Assembly: GCF_013282745.1 (NCBI RefSeq)
Contig: NZ_CP054044.1
Location: 186,001-250,000 of the forward strand
Length of the DNA: 64,000 bases
Direction of reading: 5' to 3'
Source: Yersinia bercovieri ATCC 43970
GTDB taxonomy: Bacteria; Pseudomonadota; Gammaproteobacteria; Enterobacterales; Enterobacteriaceae
The translations under genes were made by a program, and so were the position numbers. How positions within the stretch are numbered: the stretch's first letter is position 1; every line of letters begins with the position of its first letter. Of the stretch, positions 28,952-39,903 are shown piece after piece. The notes below the pieces were generated by a model, which saw only the letters and a program-made list of their open reading frames with translations, made no database searches and was not told the DNA's origin.

Positions 28952-29332
28952 CTAGTTTTCAATAATCACTGTCGCGCAGGCATAACGCCGCTCATCGGCT
29001 AAAGTGACATGCAGGGATTTGACCCCCAACTCAACGGCCAATTCGGCCGCCCGTTGATGCAAATGCAGGGTCGGCTTACCTAAGGCATCGTTAACCACTT
29101 CAAACTGATTAAACGCCAACCCATTACGGATACCGGTGCCAAATGCTTTGGCCGCCGCCTCTTTGACCGCAAAACGTTTAGCCAGAAAACGGATTGGTTG
29201 CTGATGCTGCTGATAATGTTGCCATTCCGATGGACTCAGGATGCGCCGCGCCAGCCTGTCACCGCTACGTTCAACCACCGCTTCTATCCTTGAAATTTCA
29301 ACAATATCAGTGCCTAAGCCAAGGATAGCCAT
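28952..29332 (-). CDS. acpS: Holo-[acyl-carrier-protein] synthase
   Basis: 126 aa trimeric enzyme that transfers 4'-phosphopantetheine from CoA to apo-ACP. The Mg-binding signatures '[13 protein letters not shown]' (D9) and '[20 protein letters not shown]' are intact. The start ATG overlaps the pdxJ stop by one base (TAATG), so the two are translationally coupled, as in other enterics. Confidence 0.97.
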   Translation of the reverse strand: MAILGLGTDIVEISRIEAVVERSGDRLARRILSPSEWQHYQQHQQPIRFLAKRFAVKEAAAKAFGTGIRNGLAFNQFEVVNDALGKPTLHLHQRAAELAVELGVKSLHVTLADERRYACATVIIEN

Positions 29333-30063
29333 TAACGACGCGCTTCCCGCATCAATACCTTCATCTCGCTAACCGCAGCGGCAAGGCCGGTCATCACTGC
29401 CTGACCAATAATGGCATGGCCAATATTCAGCTCGTGAATTTCAGGTAGGGCGGCGATCGGCTGCACATTATGGTAAGTCAGGCCATGACCCGCATTAACC
29501 TTCAGCCCTTTGCTGGCAGCATAAGTCGCGGCTTTGGTAATCCGCACTAACTCGGCCTGACGCGCCAAATCAGTGGTGGCATCCGCATAAGCACCAGTAT
29601 GGATCTCAATATAAGGCGCACCGACGGTAACAGCCGCATCAATCTGGCGCATATCTGCATCAATAAACAGTGATACCAGAATGCCAGCTTCAGCTAATCG
29701 ACTAACCGCAACGGTCATTTTATCGATTTGCCCTGCGACATCCAAACCGCCTTCAGTGGTCACTTCCTGACGTTTTTCCGGCACCAAACAGCAAAAGTGG
29801 GGTTGTAGCTCACAGGCAATACCCACCATTTCATCAGTGACTGCCATTTCCAGATTCATACGGGTCTGGATGGTCTGACGCAAGATACGCACATCACGAT
29901 CGGTGATATGACGACGATCTTCGCGTAAATGCACGGTAATACCATCAGCACCGGCTTGTTCGGCGATAAACGCGGCCTGAACAGGATCAGGGTAAATGGT
30001 TCCACGTGCATTTCGTAATGTCGCGATGTGATCGATATTAACGCCCAGCAACAAATCAGCCAT
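29332..30063 (-). CDS. pdxJ: Pyridoxine 5'-phosphate synthase
   Basis: 243 aa TIM-barrel enzyme that condenses 1-deoxyxylulose-5-P with 3-amino-2-oxopropyl phosphate to pyridoxine 5'-phosphate. It starts [21 protein letters not shown], contains '[14 protein letters not shown]' and ends in '[13 protein letters not shown]', all family hallmarks. It feeds PLP to enzymes such as GlyA and MurNAc-independent YhfX. Overlaps acpS by 1 nt; 155 nt separate it from recO. Confidence 0.97.
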   Translation of the reverse strand: MADLLLGVNIDHIATLRNARGTIYPDPVQAAFIAEQAGADGITVHLREDRRHITDRDVRILRQTIQTRMNLEMAVTDEMVGIACELQPHFCCLVPEKRQEVTTEGGLDVAGQIDKMTVAVSRLAEAGILVSLFIDADMRQIDAAVTVGAPYIEIHTGAYADATTDLARQAELVRITKAATYAASKGLKVNAGHGLTYHNVQPIAALPEIHELNIGHAIIGQAVMTGLAAAVSEMKVLMREARR

Positions 30064-30218
30064 GACAGCCCTCCAGTTATGGATGCATCTTGATTAGGTC
30101 AATAAGCACGCAAAAAAAGCCTGCTATGAAACGTATAAGTGCTTCGCAGTTTACACTGAGTCGACTGGCGGCAATAAGTGAAAATTGGCGAGGAGAGCTT
30201 AAATAGTGAAGGCCCGCA

Positions 30219-30944
30219 CTAGGCTAAGGGTTCAGCCGGCGGTTTAATGACAAATTGGCGAAACAGTTCGCGACTTTTTAGCGGCTTACCGCCCAGATAG
30301 GGTTTCAGAGCAATGCGGGTGAATCGTTTGGCAGCACGCAAAGTATCGGCATCAGGAAATTCACGGTTAGCCAAAGCCAGCAATTGGCGACCGGTAAAGC
30401 TGTAATGGTCGATAACCAGACTGGCGATAAAGCCTTTCTCCTCCCGATAGCGGTAGGTCATGGTGTCCGCTACTGGTTGTCCACTACCGGCACAATGAAG
30501 AAAATCAACGCCATAACCAAGGTGAGCCAAGATCGCCAATTCAAATTGGCGCAATGCATATTCAGGCGTTCCATCGCTACCAGCCAATGATTGCAAGCAG
30601 TGTAGATAGTCGAAGAATAGAGCGGAGTAGTTGGTTTGGTGCTCTAACACGCGAGAAAGCAGCTCATTGACATATAAGCCGCTGTACAACATAGAGCCGC
30701 TCAATGGGAGGGCCAACGACACCGGCTCAGCACTGCGTAATGTTTTGACTTCACCGCGACCAGTCCAGCGAACCAGCAAAGGCGTAAAAGGCTGCAAGCA
30801 GCCTTTTAGATTGGAGCGGCGACCGCGCGCACCTTTTGCCAGCACTCGCATACGGCCCTCCCCTTCAGTGAATAAATCCAGCATCAAACTGGTTTCACTG
30901 TAAGGTCGCCCATGCAGGACAAATGCGCGCTGCCAACCGTCCAT
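30219..30944 (-). CDS. recO: DNA repair protein RecO
   Basis: 241 aa. N-terminal OB fold (about 1-80: '[26 protein letters not shown]' in part) and a helical C-terminal domain. RecO loads RecA onto SSB-coated single strands with RecR. As in E. coli RecO there is no full zinc-binding cysteine set. It begins 8 nt after era and belongs to the rnc-era-recO operon. Confidence 0.95.
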   Translation of the reverse strand: MDGWQRAFVLHGRPYSETSLMLDLFTEGEGRMRVLAKGARGRRSNLKGCLQPFTPLLVRWTGRGEVKTLRSAEPVSLALPLSGSMLYSGLYVNELLSRVLEHQTNYSALFFDYLHCLQSLAGSDGTPEYALRQFELAILAHLGYGVDFLHCAGSGQPVADTMTYRYREEKGFIASLVIDHYSFTGRQLLALANREFPDADTLRAAKRFTRIALKPYLGGKPLKSRELFRQFVIKPPAEPLA

Positions 30945-30952
30945 TGGCGACC

Positions 30953-32544
<1,592 letters not shown>

Positions 32545-32760
32545 TTACCAATAGATCAAGAATGCGTCAAAAACTACAGCATACGGAACAGGTCTGATCC
32601 ACCAAAAATATCAGGACAAAACTGTTTCGTTTGCAGTGGCCCCCATAAAAGAGCCAACTTTTATCGCTCGAAAGGTTATTCTACAACGAGTGGAAATATA
32701 ATGCTGCGTTTAAATACCCTGCTCACCTGAACTCACTGCGATATTAGCAACATTCACACT

Positions 32761-32792
32761 CTCGAATCACTGACATTTGCCAATGATTCGAG
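32761..32792. promoter_or_regulatory. Hairpin in the lepB-rnc gap
   Basis: CTCGAATCA - 14 nt - TGATTCGAG, a perfect 9-bp stem, 50 nt past the lepB stop and about 220 nt before rnc on the minus strand. It has no U tract. E. coli rnc is autoregulated by RNase III cutting leader hairpins, so this could be such a site, or only a 3' hairpin of lepB. Nothing else is seen in 32542-32842. Confidence 0.4.
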
Positions 32793-32842
32793 ATCTGTTA
32801 ACGACGACCTGCTACCACGCTAATGACTTTGGGGAGTCGATA

Positions 32843-33841
32843 TTAATGAATGCCACCAATCCGACTTAAACGCACGCCCGTTGGCCATTCACCCTCTTGC
32901 TTTTCAAAACTCATCCAAATAGCCGTGGCCTTACCGACCAGATTACGTTCTGGCACAAAACCCCAGTAGCGGCTATCTGCACTATTATCGCGGTTGTCGC
33001 CCATCATAAAGTAGTGGCCTTCCGGCACCACCCAAACCCCTAGCGGTTGATTAGGCTGCTGATAATAGGCGCCTATCTGATCCTGACGCCCTGGAACAGT
33101 CAGAATATGGTGTGCAACTGATCCTAACGTCTCGCTCCGCTCACGCAGACGCACGCCACCATCAGGCACAGCCTGATTAGTCGGGATCTGGAAGAATCCA
33201 GCAGAAGCTTCGCCATTACCGCTATAACGGAATGTCTGCACGAAATCACTTGGCTCGGATGGGCTGTAGGTAATTGGCAACGCGCTATCACAAGAGGTTC
33301 CGGTATTACACGCAGGTTGAACCGTCACTTCTTTGCTGATTGGATTATAGCTAACCCGATCACCCGGCAACCCCACCACACGCTTGATATAGTCCACACG
33401 TGGATCAAGCGGATATTTAAATACAGCAATATCACCACGTTTTGGATGCGCGGTAGGGATCAGCGTAGTTTGCGTTATCGGATCTTTAATGCCATAAGCA
33501 AACTTCTCAACCAGAATGAAATCACCGATCAATAGCGTTGGCATCATCGAACCAGACGGGATCTGGAAAGGCTCGTAAATAAACGAACGCACGATAAATA
33601 CCAGTGCCAACACCGGGAAGACGGAGGCACAAGTCTCAATCCAGCCTGGTTGTCTAGCCGCCTGCGATAAGGTTTTATTATCTACCGCACAGCCCGTTTG
33701 TGCCTTGATCTCCGCCGTTTGCGCATGCACTGCGGCAATTTTCGCCTGACGGGCTGGGCCCCATTTAAACCGCTCGAAGCACCAGATAATCCCTGTCAAC
33801 AGCGTTGCTATCGCTAAAATCAAAGCGAACATATTAGCCAT
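32843..33841 (-). CDS. lepB: Signal peptidase I
   Basis: 332 aa inner-membrane serine/lysine protease that removes signal peptides. Start MANMFALILAIATLLTG (ATG at 33841, AAGGAG upstream); a TTG one codon earlier is less likely. Two TM segments (about 4-22, 74-90), catalytic S98 in 'IPSGSMMPTLL' and K153 in 'YIKRVVGLPGD', 'MGDNRDNSADSRYWG' box, C-terminus 'LSRIGGIH'. It forms the lepA-lepB operon, beginning 9 nt after lepA. Confidence 0.97.
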   Translation of the reverse strand: MANMFALILAIATLLTGIIWCFERFKWGPARQAKIAAVHAQTAEIKAQTGCAVDNKTLSQAARQPGWIETCASVFPVLALVFIVRSFIYEPFQIPSGSMMPTLLIGDFILVEKFAYGIKDPITQTTLIPTAHPKRGDIAVFKYPLDPRVDYIKRVVGLPGDRVSYNPISKEVTVQPACNTGTSCDSALPITYSPSEPSDFVQTFRYSGNGEASAGFFQIPTNQAVPDGGVRLRERSETLGSVAHHILTVPGRQDQIGAYYQQPNQPLGVWVVPEGHYFMMGDNRDNSADSRYWGFVPERNLVGKATAIWMSFEKQEGEWPTGVRLSRIGGIH

Positions 33842-33850
33842 CAAAACTCC

Positions 33851-35650
33851 TTATTTACTGTCTTTTCCGACGTGCAGAATAGCCAGGAAAGCCTCTTGCG
33901 GTAATTCAACGTTACCGACCTGCTTCATACGTTTCTTACCATCTTTCTGTTTCTGCAGAAGTTTTTTCTTACGGCTAACGTCACCGCCATAACACTTCGC
34001 CAGTACGTTTTTGCGTAGCTGTTTCACGGTTGAACGGGCAATGATGTGGTTGCCGATAGCCGCCTGAATCGCAATATCGAATTGCTGGCGTGGAATCAGC
34101 TCTTTCATTTTCTCAACCAGATCACGACCGCGGTACTGCGCATTGTCGCGATGGGTAATCAGTGCCAACGCATCCACACGTTCGTTGTTGATTAACACAT
34201 CAACACGGACCATGTCAGAGGTCTGGAAGCGTTTGAAATTGTAATCCAGTGAAGCATAGCCCCGAGAGGTAGATTTCAGCCGGTCGAAGAAATCAAGCAC
34301 CACTTCAGCCATCGGAATTTCATATGTCAACGCAACTTGGTTACCGTGGTAAACCATGTTGGTCTGCATACCACGTTTTTCGATACACAACGTGATGACG
34401 TTACCCAGATACTCCTGTGGCAACAACATATGGCATTCTGCAATAGGTTCGCGCAGTTCTTCAATATTGTTCAGTGCAGGTAGCTTGGAAGGACTATCGA
34501 CATAAACCGTCTCCTGACTGGTGGTGACCACTTCGTACACCACTGTTGGTGCCGTGGTGATAAGTTCCAGATCGTATTCACGCTCCAGGCGTTCCTGAAT
34601 GATTTCCATATGCAGCAAGCCAAGGAAACCACAACGGAAACCAAAGCCCAATGCCGTCGAGCTTTCTGGCTCGTAGAACAGAGATGCATCGTTAAGACTT
34701 AACTTACCGAGTGCATCACGGAAGGCTTCATAATCATCTGAGCTAATCGGGAACAGACCCGCGTATACCTGTGGCTTAACTTTCTTAAAGCCAGGTAATG
34801 ATTTCTCAGCCGGGTTGCGGGTTAAAGTCAAGGTATCGCCAACTGGCGCACCGAGAATGTCTTTAATCGCACAGACCAACCAACCGACTTCACCGCAGTT
34901 AAGCACATCACGATCAATGCGTTTTGGCGTGAAGATACCAAGGCGCTCAGCGTTATAGCTCTGGCCGGTACTCATTACCTTAACTTTGTCGCCTTTGCGC
35001 AATGAACCGTTTTTGATACGGATTAATGACACCACACCCAAATAGTTATCAAACCAGGAGTCGATAATCAGCGCCTGCAATGGGCCATCTGGATCACCTT
35101 CCGGTGGCGGGATATCACGCACCAAACGCTCAAGAATATCAGGGACACCAACACCTGTTTTGGCTGAGCAACGAACCGCATCCGTTGCATCAATACCGAC
35201 AATGTCCTCGATCTCCTCAGCAACACGCTCAGGGTCAGCGGCAGGCAAGTCGATTTTGTTCAGTACCGGAACAACTTCCAGATTCATTTCCATCGCGGTG
35301 TAGCAGTTTGCCAGCGTTTGTGCTTCAACGCCCTGCCCTGCATCTACCACCAATAGAGCCCCTTCACAAGCCGCCAAAGAGCGGGAAACTTCATAAGAGA
35401 AGTCAACGTGACCGGGGGTATCGATAAAGTTGAGTTGATAGGTTTGACCATCTTTAGCATGGTAATCAAGGGTCACACTCTGTGCCTTGATGGTAATACC
35501 ACGCTCACGCTCCAGATCCATAGAATCGAGCACTTGAGCGGCCATTTCACGCTCAGATAATCCGCCACAAATCTGAATAATACGGTCCGACAGTGTCGAT
35601 TTACCGTGGTCAATATGGGCAATAATAGAAAAGTTTCTTATGTGCTTCAT
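33851..35650 (-). CDS. lepA: Elongation factor 4 (LepA)
   Basis: 599 aa ribosomal GTPase, the expected length. G1 '[12 protein letters not shown]', G3 'DTPGHVDF', G4 'NKID', EF-G-like domains II, III and V, and the LepA-specific basic C-terminal domain ('[21 protein letters not shown]'). It acts in translation initiation/quality control or back-translocation. First gene of lepA-lepB. Confidence 0.98.
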   Translation of the reverse strand: MKHIRNFSIIAHIDHGKSTLSDRIIQICGGLSEREMAAQVLDSMDLERERGITIKAQSVTLDYHAKDGQTYQLNFIDTPGHVDFSYEVSRSLAACEGALLVVDAGQGVEAQTLANCYTAMEMNLEVVPVLNKIDLPAADPERVAEEIEDIVGIDATDAVRCSAKTGVGVPDILERLVRDIPPPEGDPDGPLQALIIDSWFDNYLGVVSLIRIKNGSLRKGDKVKVMSTGQSYNAERLGIFTPKRIDRDVLNCGEVGWLVCAIKDILGAPVGDTLTLTRNPAEKSLPGFKKVKPQVYAGLFPISSDDYEAFRDALGKLSLNDASLFYEPESSTALGFGFRCGFLGLLHMEIIQERLEREYDLELITTAPTVVYEVVTTSQETVYVDSPSKLPALNNIEELREPIAECHMLLPQEYLGNVITLCIEKRGMQTNMVYHGNQVALTYEIPMAEVVLDFFDRLKSTSRGYASLDYNFKRFQTSDMVRVDVLINNERVDALALITHRDNAQYRGRDLVEKMKELIPRQQFDIAIQAAIGNHIIARSTVKQLRKNVLAKCYGGDVSRKKKLLQKQKDGKKRMKQVGNVELPQEAFLAILHVGKDSK

Positions 35651-36142
35651 TTATATGAATTTTTCTCTAGTCGTTGTCTTTAATTAATTATTGGTGGACA
35701 CAGCGATGGACTCAAACCCAAAACTACCCACATAAATATGCAGGCATCTTACACTGTAAGTTAGCCTCGTGAAAGGCATCACACTTAGCTTGTTAGCTGA
35801 TTTACCCTGTTAAAATGTATCTACACCTTACCGCTCACGATGATTGATGCCACAGTCACATACAACCATTTCTATCAAATATCCGCTAGAAACAGACAAT
35901 ACCCATAATTATTTTATGTCTATAAACTCTATTTTTAAGTTTCGCTATTTTTTTCTGATAATAATCAGTGTGGTAGTCAACATTGTTACCATGATTCATG
36001 ATAACCAATAATTTCTATTCTTGAGTGTGAATTTTTATTACATCACTTTAGGAAAATGCTCATTTACCTCAATGAGAAATAACCTAGAGTTATTAATATC
36101 AACCAAGTGCAATATCCTCTTGGCAGGCATATGGAGAATATT
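35651..36142. other. Intergenic region, lepA promoter side and AT-rich DNA
   Basis: Non-coding, increasingly AT-rich toward 36 kb. Contains an imperfect dyad GTTA - 13 nt - TAAC centred near 35995 ('ccatgattcatga' between the arms). No RNA gene recognised. lepA promoter elements should lie in the first ~100 nt. Confidence 0.5.
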
Positions 36143-36991
36143 ATGATTGACGAAGGAAAAATACTTAGCCGCCATGAGTTCAAAACTGAAAAATCAAAGC
36201 TAACTATTGCTGCAATAATATTTACATTAGCGTCTGTTCTTGCTCTCATTGTTACTTCAATAACAAAATCCATTTCCTCAGCACCATCTGTTCCCTCTAT
36301 TTTTTTCGTTGCTATTTCAGTTACCTCACTGAGTTTGATATTTTATCACCGATTAAATAGTCGCCCAACCTTTACCTATTTCCTTTATGAAAAAGGTGTG
36401 CGTGTTTTTAATCATTACACTGGAAATGTCTATTTTATTCCATTTAATAAAATACTGTACATTCATAAATACCATACTGGAATAAATCTCAATAGTAAAA
36501 TTAACACCATGGCATTTCGCACATCAAAACTTCAGCCATGGAACATTATCATTAACAATATAAGCAACGCTTACCCTCTTATCAATACGATAATTCATCA
36601 GCAAATTATGCATGTTGGTGTAATAAGCTTAAATACTTTATCTCTAGGTAAAAATGTCGTGTTTGATCAAATCAGAAAAAATGATAGCTGGTTAAATTTA
36701 CCGATGGTTAATGGTATTTTAAATGTTATTAAAGTAAAAAAAATGCAGATAGATACAACGCCACTGACACTTAGTGCACACGCACTGATGACGATAGAAG
36801 GCATTATTTATATTGAAGATATTTTACGTATCGAGATCTGTCGTGAAAAACGTCATGACAAAATACGATTATTTGATGCGGAAGGTAACATTCTCTTTTC
36901 ATTAGACTATTCGGCGCTTATCAGTGCTGACCTTTTTATTGCTTTAATTGAACACATGATACAAAACCGCATCCCCGCCTACTATGGCTAA
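36143..36991 (+). CDS. AT-rich membrane-anchored orphan protein
   Basis: 282 aa, no family recognised. I chose the ATG at 36143 (MIDEGKILSRHEF) because GGAG lies six bases upstream; an in-frame GTG at 36107 would add 12 residues. Two N-terminal TM helices (about 21-41 'TIAAIIFTLASVLALIVTS' and about 50-68), then a cytosolic domain of about 210 residues rich in Ile, Lys and Asn. Base composition is much lower in GC than the flanking lepA and rseC, suggesting horizontal gain. It is inserted between the conserved lepA and rseC blocks and converges on rseC with 15 nt between stops. Confidence 0.7.
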   Translation: MIDEGKILSRHEFKTEKSKLTIAAIIFTLASVLALIVTSITKSISSAPSVPSIFFVAISVTSLSLIFYHRLNSRPTFTYFLYEKGVRVFNHYTGNVYFIPFNKILYIHKYHTGINLNSKINTMAFRTSKLQPWNIIINNISNAYPLINTIIHQQIMHVGVISLNTLSLGKNVVFDQIRKNDSWLNLPMVNGILNVIKVKKMQIDTTPLTLSAHALMTIEGIIYIEDILRIEICREKRHDKIRLFDAEGNILFSLDYSALISADLFIALIEHMIQNRIPAYYG

Positions 36992-37006
36992 GATGACGAT
37001 AATGAA

Positions 37007-37471
37007 TCATTGTTCTTGCTGAATTCGTATAGCCGTTGGCGGTAACCCAATTTGTAAAATAGTAGGCTGATAATCACTCTGCCCTTCAATTCTAGCCGCC
37101 AATTTTCTGGCTAACAAAAAACCTAAGCTAGCTCCTGAAATAGCACCAAGAGCAGTAAATGCATCAGTGACAAATAACATCTGAAACAGAGCCCCACCAC
37201 CAATTAACCCCGCTAATGGGGTTAAATAAACCAAAGAGGCAGAACGTAATAAGCTGCCTTCACTGATCCCAACTTCAACTTTCTGTCCTGGCTCAAGCGG
37301 TTGTGAAATTGCTATTTGTAGCTGATGATCAGATTCTGGCCCCAATTCGTTTAATAGATGGCTGCCACAGCCGCTACGCGTACTACAACTTCCACAACCA
37401 GATTGTGGCTCACAACGTAGAAGCGCAATTCCGTTTTTCCACGAGATAACAGTGGCCCACTCCCTCATCAT
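37007..37471 (-). CDS. rseC: SoxR-reducing / sigma-E system protein RseC
   Basis: 154 aa inner-membrane protein. N-terminal Cys cluster ('SGCGSCSTRSGCGS') and two TM helices (about 75-95, 100-120). RseC/RsxC-linked proteins help reduce SoxR; the role in sigma-E control is minor. The start overlaps the rseB stop by 4 nt (ATGA). Last gene of rpoE-rseA-rseB-rseC. Confidence 0.94.
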   Translation of the reverse strand: MMREWATVISWKNGIALLRCEPQSGCGSCSTRSGCGSHLLNELGPESDHQLQIAISQPLEPGQKVEVGISEGSLLRSASLVYLTPLAGLIGGGALFQMLFVTDAFTALGAISGASLGFLLARKLAARIEGQSDYQPTILQIGLPPTAIRIQQEQ

Positions 37472-38424
37472 TTTGCCGACTCCAGAACCACGCTATCAGC
37501 AATTCGTTTCGCTGTTGCAGGAGGCAGCTCGCCAACGACGGAGATTTCTACATTATTGCGAGCTTCGGTATGGACAGTGCGACGCCCCTGACGCAAAGAT
37601 TGTTCTGAAGGAACATCTTTACCCAGCGGGTTCACATTCACCGAGAAGCTAAATAAGCCATCGCTATACAGCCGTGATTCCGTTGGCGTATCCATATTCG
37701 GTAACGTACGACGGCTGCGTGAAACCTCGGTAACACCTTCCGGCAACCAGCGCGGCGCCCAAGTGAAATCCACCTTAGTTTTAGCGGGTAGTGCAAGCAG
37801 CGGAGGCAAAGAGAGTTTGACCAAACCTTGCAAAATCTCCTGAATAGGCTCTCCGATAGCAAAAGAGATCACCCGAAATTGCTCAAGTGTTTCACCATCC
37901 TTATCTAGCAAATCTACTCGCATCGGCAGTTTGGTGGTCTCATCCATCCAAATAATATAGCTATAGCGAGTGCTGTCACGGGATACCACCCGAATAACCT
38001 GACAGGGTCTATCCGCTACGCGGGCACGACCAAGGGCAATATAGTTATAATATTTTGATAGTTTTTCAAAATCGGGGAAAACAACAGAAGGCAATGCATC
38101 GACAATATGCTCGCCGGCAAGGGTGAAAGAGTCAAAACCTGGCTCGAAATAACTTATTTCATTTCCACGCTGTAAGATCTCAGTACGTGGACCATCCATA
38201 CGCAGTAATTGCGCCAAGGTTTTTTTATCTAAAATAGCATGTCGATAACGAAGAGAATCAATCCCTTGCTTATTAACATTGATATACGATAGCTCATAAT
38301 TGAGCGATTGGCTGGCAGTGCTCATTTCCTGCAACATAGCTATCGGCGCAGTATCCGCCGAAGCTAATGTTGGCATGAACAGGCTGCCCGCCAATAAACA
38401 AACGGAAAACCAAAATTGCTTCAT
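37468..38424 (-). CDS. rseB: Periplasmic sigma-E regulator RseB
   Basis: 318 aa with a Sec signal peptide (about 1-23, cleavage after ASA). N-terminal LolA-like lipid-sensing domain and a smaller C-terminal domain. It binds the periplasmic part of RseA and shields it from DegS. Its start overlaps the end of rseA by 1 nt. Intact here, although its partner RseA appears frameshifted, which would leave RseB without its target. Confidence 0.96.
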   Translation of the reverse strand: MKQFWFSVCLLAGSLFMPTLASADTAPIAMLQEMSTASQSLNYELSYINVNKQGIDSLRYRHAILDKKTLAQLLRMDGPRTEILQRGNEISYFEPGFDSFTLAGEHIVDALPSVVFPDFEKLSKYYNYIALGRARVADRPCQVIRVVSRDSTRYSYIIWMDETTKLPMRVDLLDKDGETLEQFRVISFAIGEPIQEILQGLVKLSLPPLLALPAKTKVDFTWAPRWLPEGVTEVSRSRRTLPNMDTPTESRLYSDGLFSFSVNVNPLGKDVPSEQSLRQGRRTVHTEARNNVEISVVGELPPATAKRIADSVVLESAK

Positions 38425-39079
38425 TACTGCTGCTGCATTCCTAAGGACTGAGTGCCAGGGACTTGAATTGCAGCTTGCGTTGATGTCGAAGGCTGCTGCA
38501 ACACATCAGTTTGTGGTAAACGACGTTGCAATTCAAAATCTTGCAACTGGGTCATCATATTGACGCGTCGACGTTGCTCTTGAACTTGATGTTGTTGAGA
38601 CGTTCCGAAAGAACCATCAGCAGGAACACCAAAACTGACTGGTGAAGCTTTACCCATCATCGGCAATGTATTAAATGCAGGTGACTCTGGCTGCAAATTA
38701 CCAGACTCAGGTTGGTTATATTGCTGAACCCCAACAATGACGGCTAGCGAAACACAGGCTGCTACACCCACTTGCGTAATCTGGCTGGCCCATGGGCGAA
38801 CTTTATGCCAGAACGGCATTTTCTGCCAGGTATGTGGTTGTGGCTGAGATTCAGGCACAGCAATAGGAGCAAAACGAGTAGGCTCGTTTTTGAGCGCCTC
38901 TGCAACACGGCTGGCGATATCCAGATGCAAAACTTCACCAACATCCCCCGCAGGGTATCGCGGATTAAGTGATAGCTCTGCCAGCTTTGCTGCAATGCTT
39001 TATCTTTCGATAAAGATCCAAGCAGCTCACTATCAAGAGTTTCTCCGTCCATCAGAGCGGAAAGCTTTTCTTTCTGCAT
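38424..39079 (-). pseudogene. rseA: Anti-sigma-E factor RseA, apparent frameshift
   Basis: Two frames together make RseA. The 5' frame (from ATG at 39079) gives MQKEKLSALMDGETLDSELL up to 'YHLIRDTLRG' (residue 45), then runs off-frame. The 3' frame from about 38945 gives 'VLHLDIASRVAEAL', the TM helix 'VGVAACVSLAVIVG' and the periplasmic domain to the normal end. The break is at a run of five C (plus strand, 38945-38949); six bases, or one extra base, would restore a 218-aa protein. As read, the product loses most of its sigma-E-binding domain, the TM helix and the RseB-binding part. Either a real mutation or a homopolymer sequencing error. Confidence 0.9.
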
Positions 39080-39103
39080 GCCAAATACCCTTTATGTGTC
39101 CGC

Positions 39104-39679
39104 TTAACGCTGAATTAGCGGCTGAACTTTGTTATCGATAGCTTCTCTGGCACGGAAGATACGGGAACGAACAGTACCCACCGGACAGTCCATAATTTCA
39201 GCTATCTCTTCATAGCTTAGACCATCTAACTCCCTGAGTGTAATCGCCATCCGGAGATCTTCAGGAAGTGACTCTATGGTTTTAAAAACTATCTGCCTTA
39301 ATTCTTCAGACAACATTAAGTTCTCAGGGTTCGATATTTCTTTCAATGCACCCGCATTTTCGTAATTTTCAGCATCATTTGCATCCACATCACTGGATGG
39401 CGGGCGCCGCCCCTGAGCAACTAAGTAATTCTTTGCTGTATTAACAGCAATACGATAAAGCCAGGTATAGAAAGCGCTATCGCCACGGAATGATGCCAGT
39501 GCGCGATACGCCTTAATAAAAGATTCCTGCACTACATCAGGGACATCGCCCTGAGGCACGTATCGGGATACTAGGCTCGCAACCTTATGCTGGTATCTAA
39601 TTACCAGTAAATTGAACGATTGCTGATCACCTTTCTGGACCCGTTCAACCAGCATCTGATCCGTTAACTGCTCGCTCAT
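39104..39679 (-). CDS. rpoE: RNA polymerase sigma factor RpoE (sigma-E)
   Basis: 191 aa ECF sigma factor for the envelope-stress regulon. Region 2 ('DVVQESFIKAYRALASFRGDSAFYTWLYRIA' in parts) and region 4 ('LDGLSYEEIAEIMDCPVGTVRSRIFRAREAI' in parts) are intact. It heads rpoE-rseA-rseB-rseC. Its start overlaps the stop of a short leader ORF (ATGA), and a sigma-E promoter lies upstream, so it is autoregulated. Confidence 0.98.
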   Translation of the reverse strand: MSEQLTDQMLVERVQKGDQQSFNLLVIRYQHKVASLVSRYVPQGDVPDVVQESFIKAYRALASFRGDSAFYTWLYRIAVNTAKNYLVAQGRRPPSSDVDANDAENYENAGALKEISNPENLMLSEELRQIVFKTIESLPEDLRMAITLRELDGLSYEEIAEIMDCPVGTVRSRIFRAREAIDNKVQPLIQR

Positions 39680-39735
39680 CCGAGGTGAACTCTCCCGAAA
39701 TCTATCCTCACGCCAAAAATAGTACTGCCAGCCAT
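39676..39735 (-). CDS. Short leader ORF coupled to rpoE (RseD-like candidate)
   Basis: ATG at 39735 opens a 19-codon frame (MAGSTIFGVRIDFGRVHLG) whose TGA overlaps the rpoE ATG. AGGA precedes it. It lies within the transcript predicted from the sigma-E promoter. In E. coli a leader ORF, rseD, is translationally coupled to rpoE; this could be its counterpart, but I cannot show sequence similarity. Confidence 0.5.
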   Translation of the reverse strand: MAGSTIFGVRIDFGRVHLG

Positions 39736-39762
39736 ATCATTATTTTCCTGAGCAAGCACACG

Positions 39763-39791
39763 CTTGGAGTTTATAAAATTTGCAAAGTTCC
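39763..39791 (-). promoter_or_regulatory. Sigma-E promoter of rpoE
   Basis: -35 GGAACTT (39791-39785), 16-nt spacer, -10 TCCAAG (39768-39763). It strongly resembles the autoregulated rpoE promoter of E. coli (GGAACTT...TCTAA). Predicted start about 39756. Confidence 0.8.
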
Positions 39792-39903
39792 ATGTTGCCA
39801 GATTTTTTGTCTGAATATTATTTAGACATCTTATAGCCATAGCTTTTGCTCTGGCAGATAGGCTAACATGAAATTCCCTCTTCTTCTGCACACATCATAC
39901 GAT

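Noticed and set aside
39868..39903. Longer nadB start
   Set aside because: The extra 12 residues are not expected for NadB, although an AGG precedes that ATG; left as an alternative.
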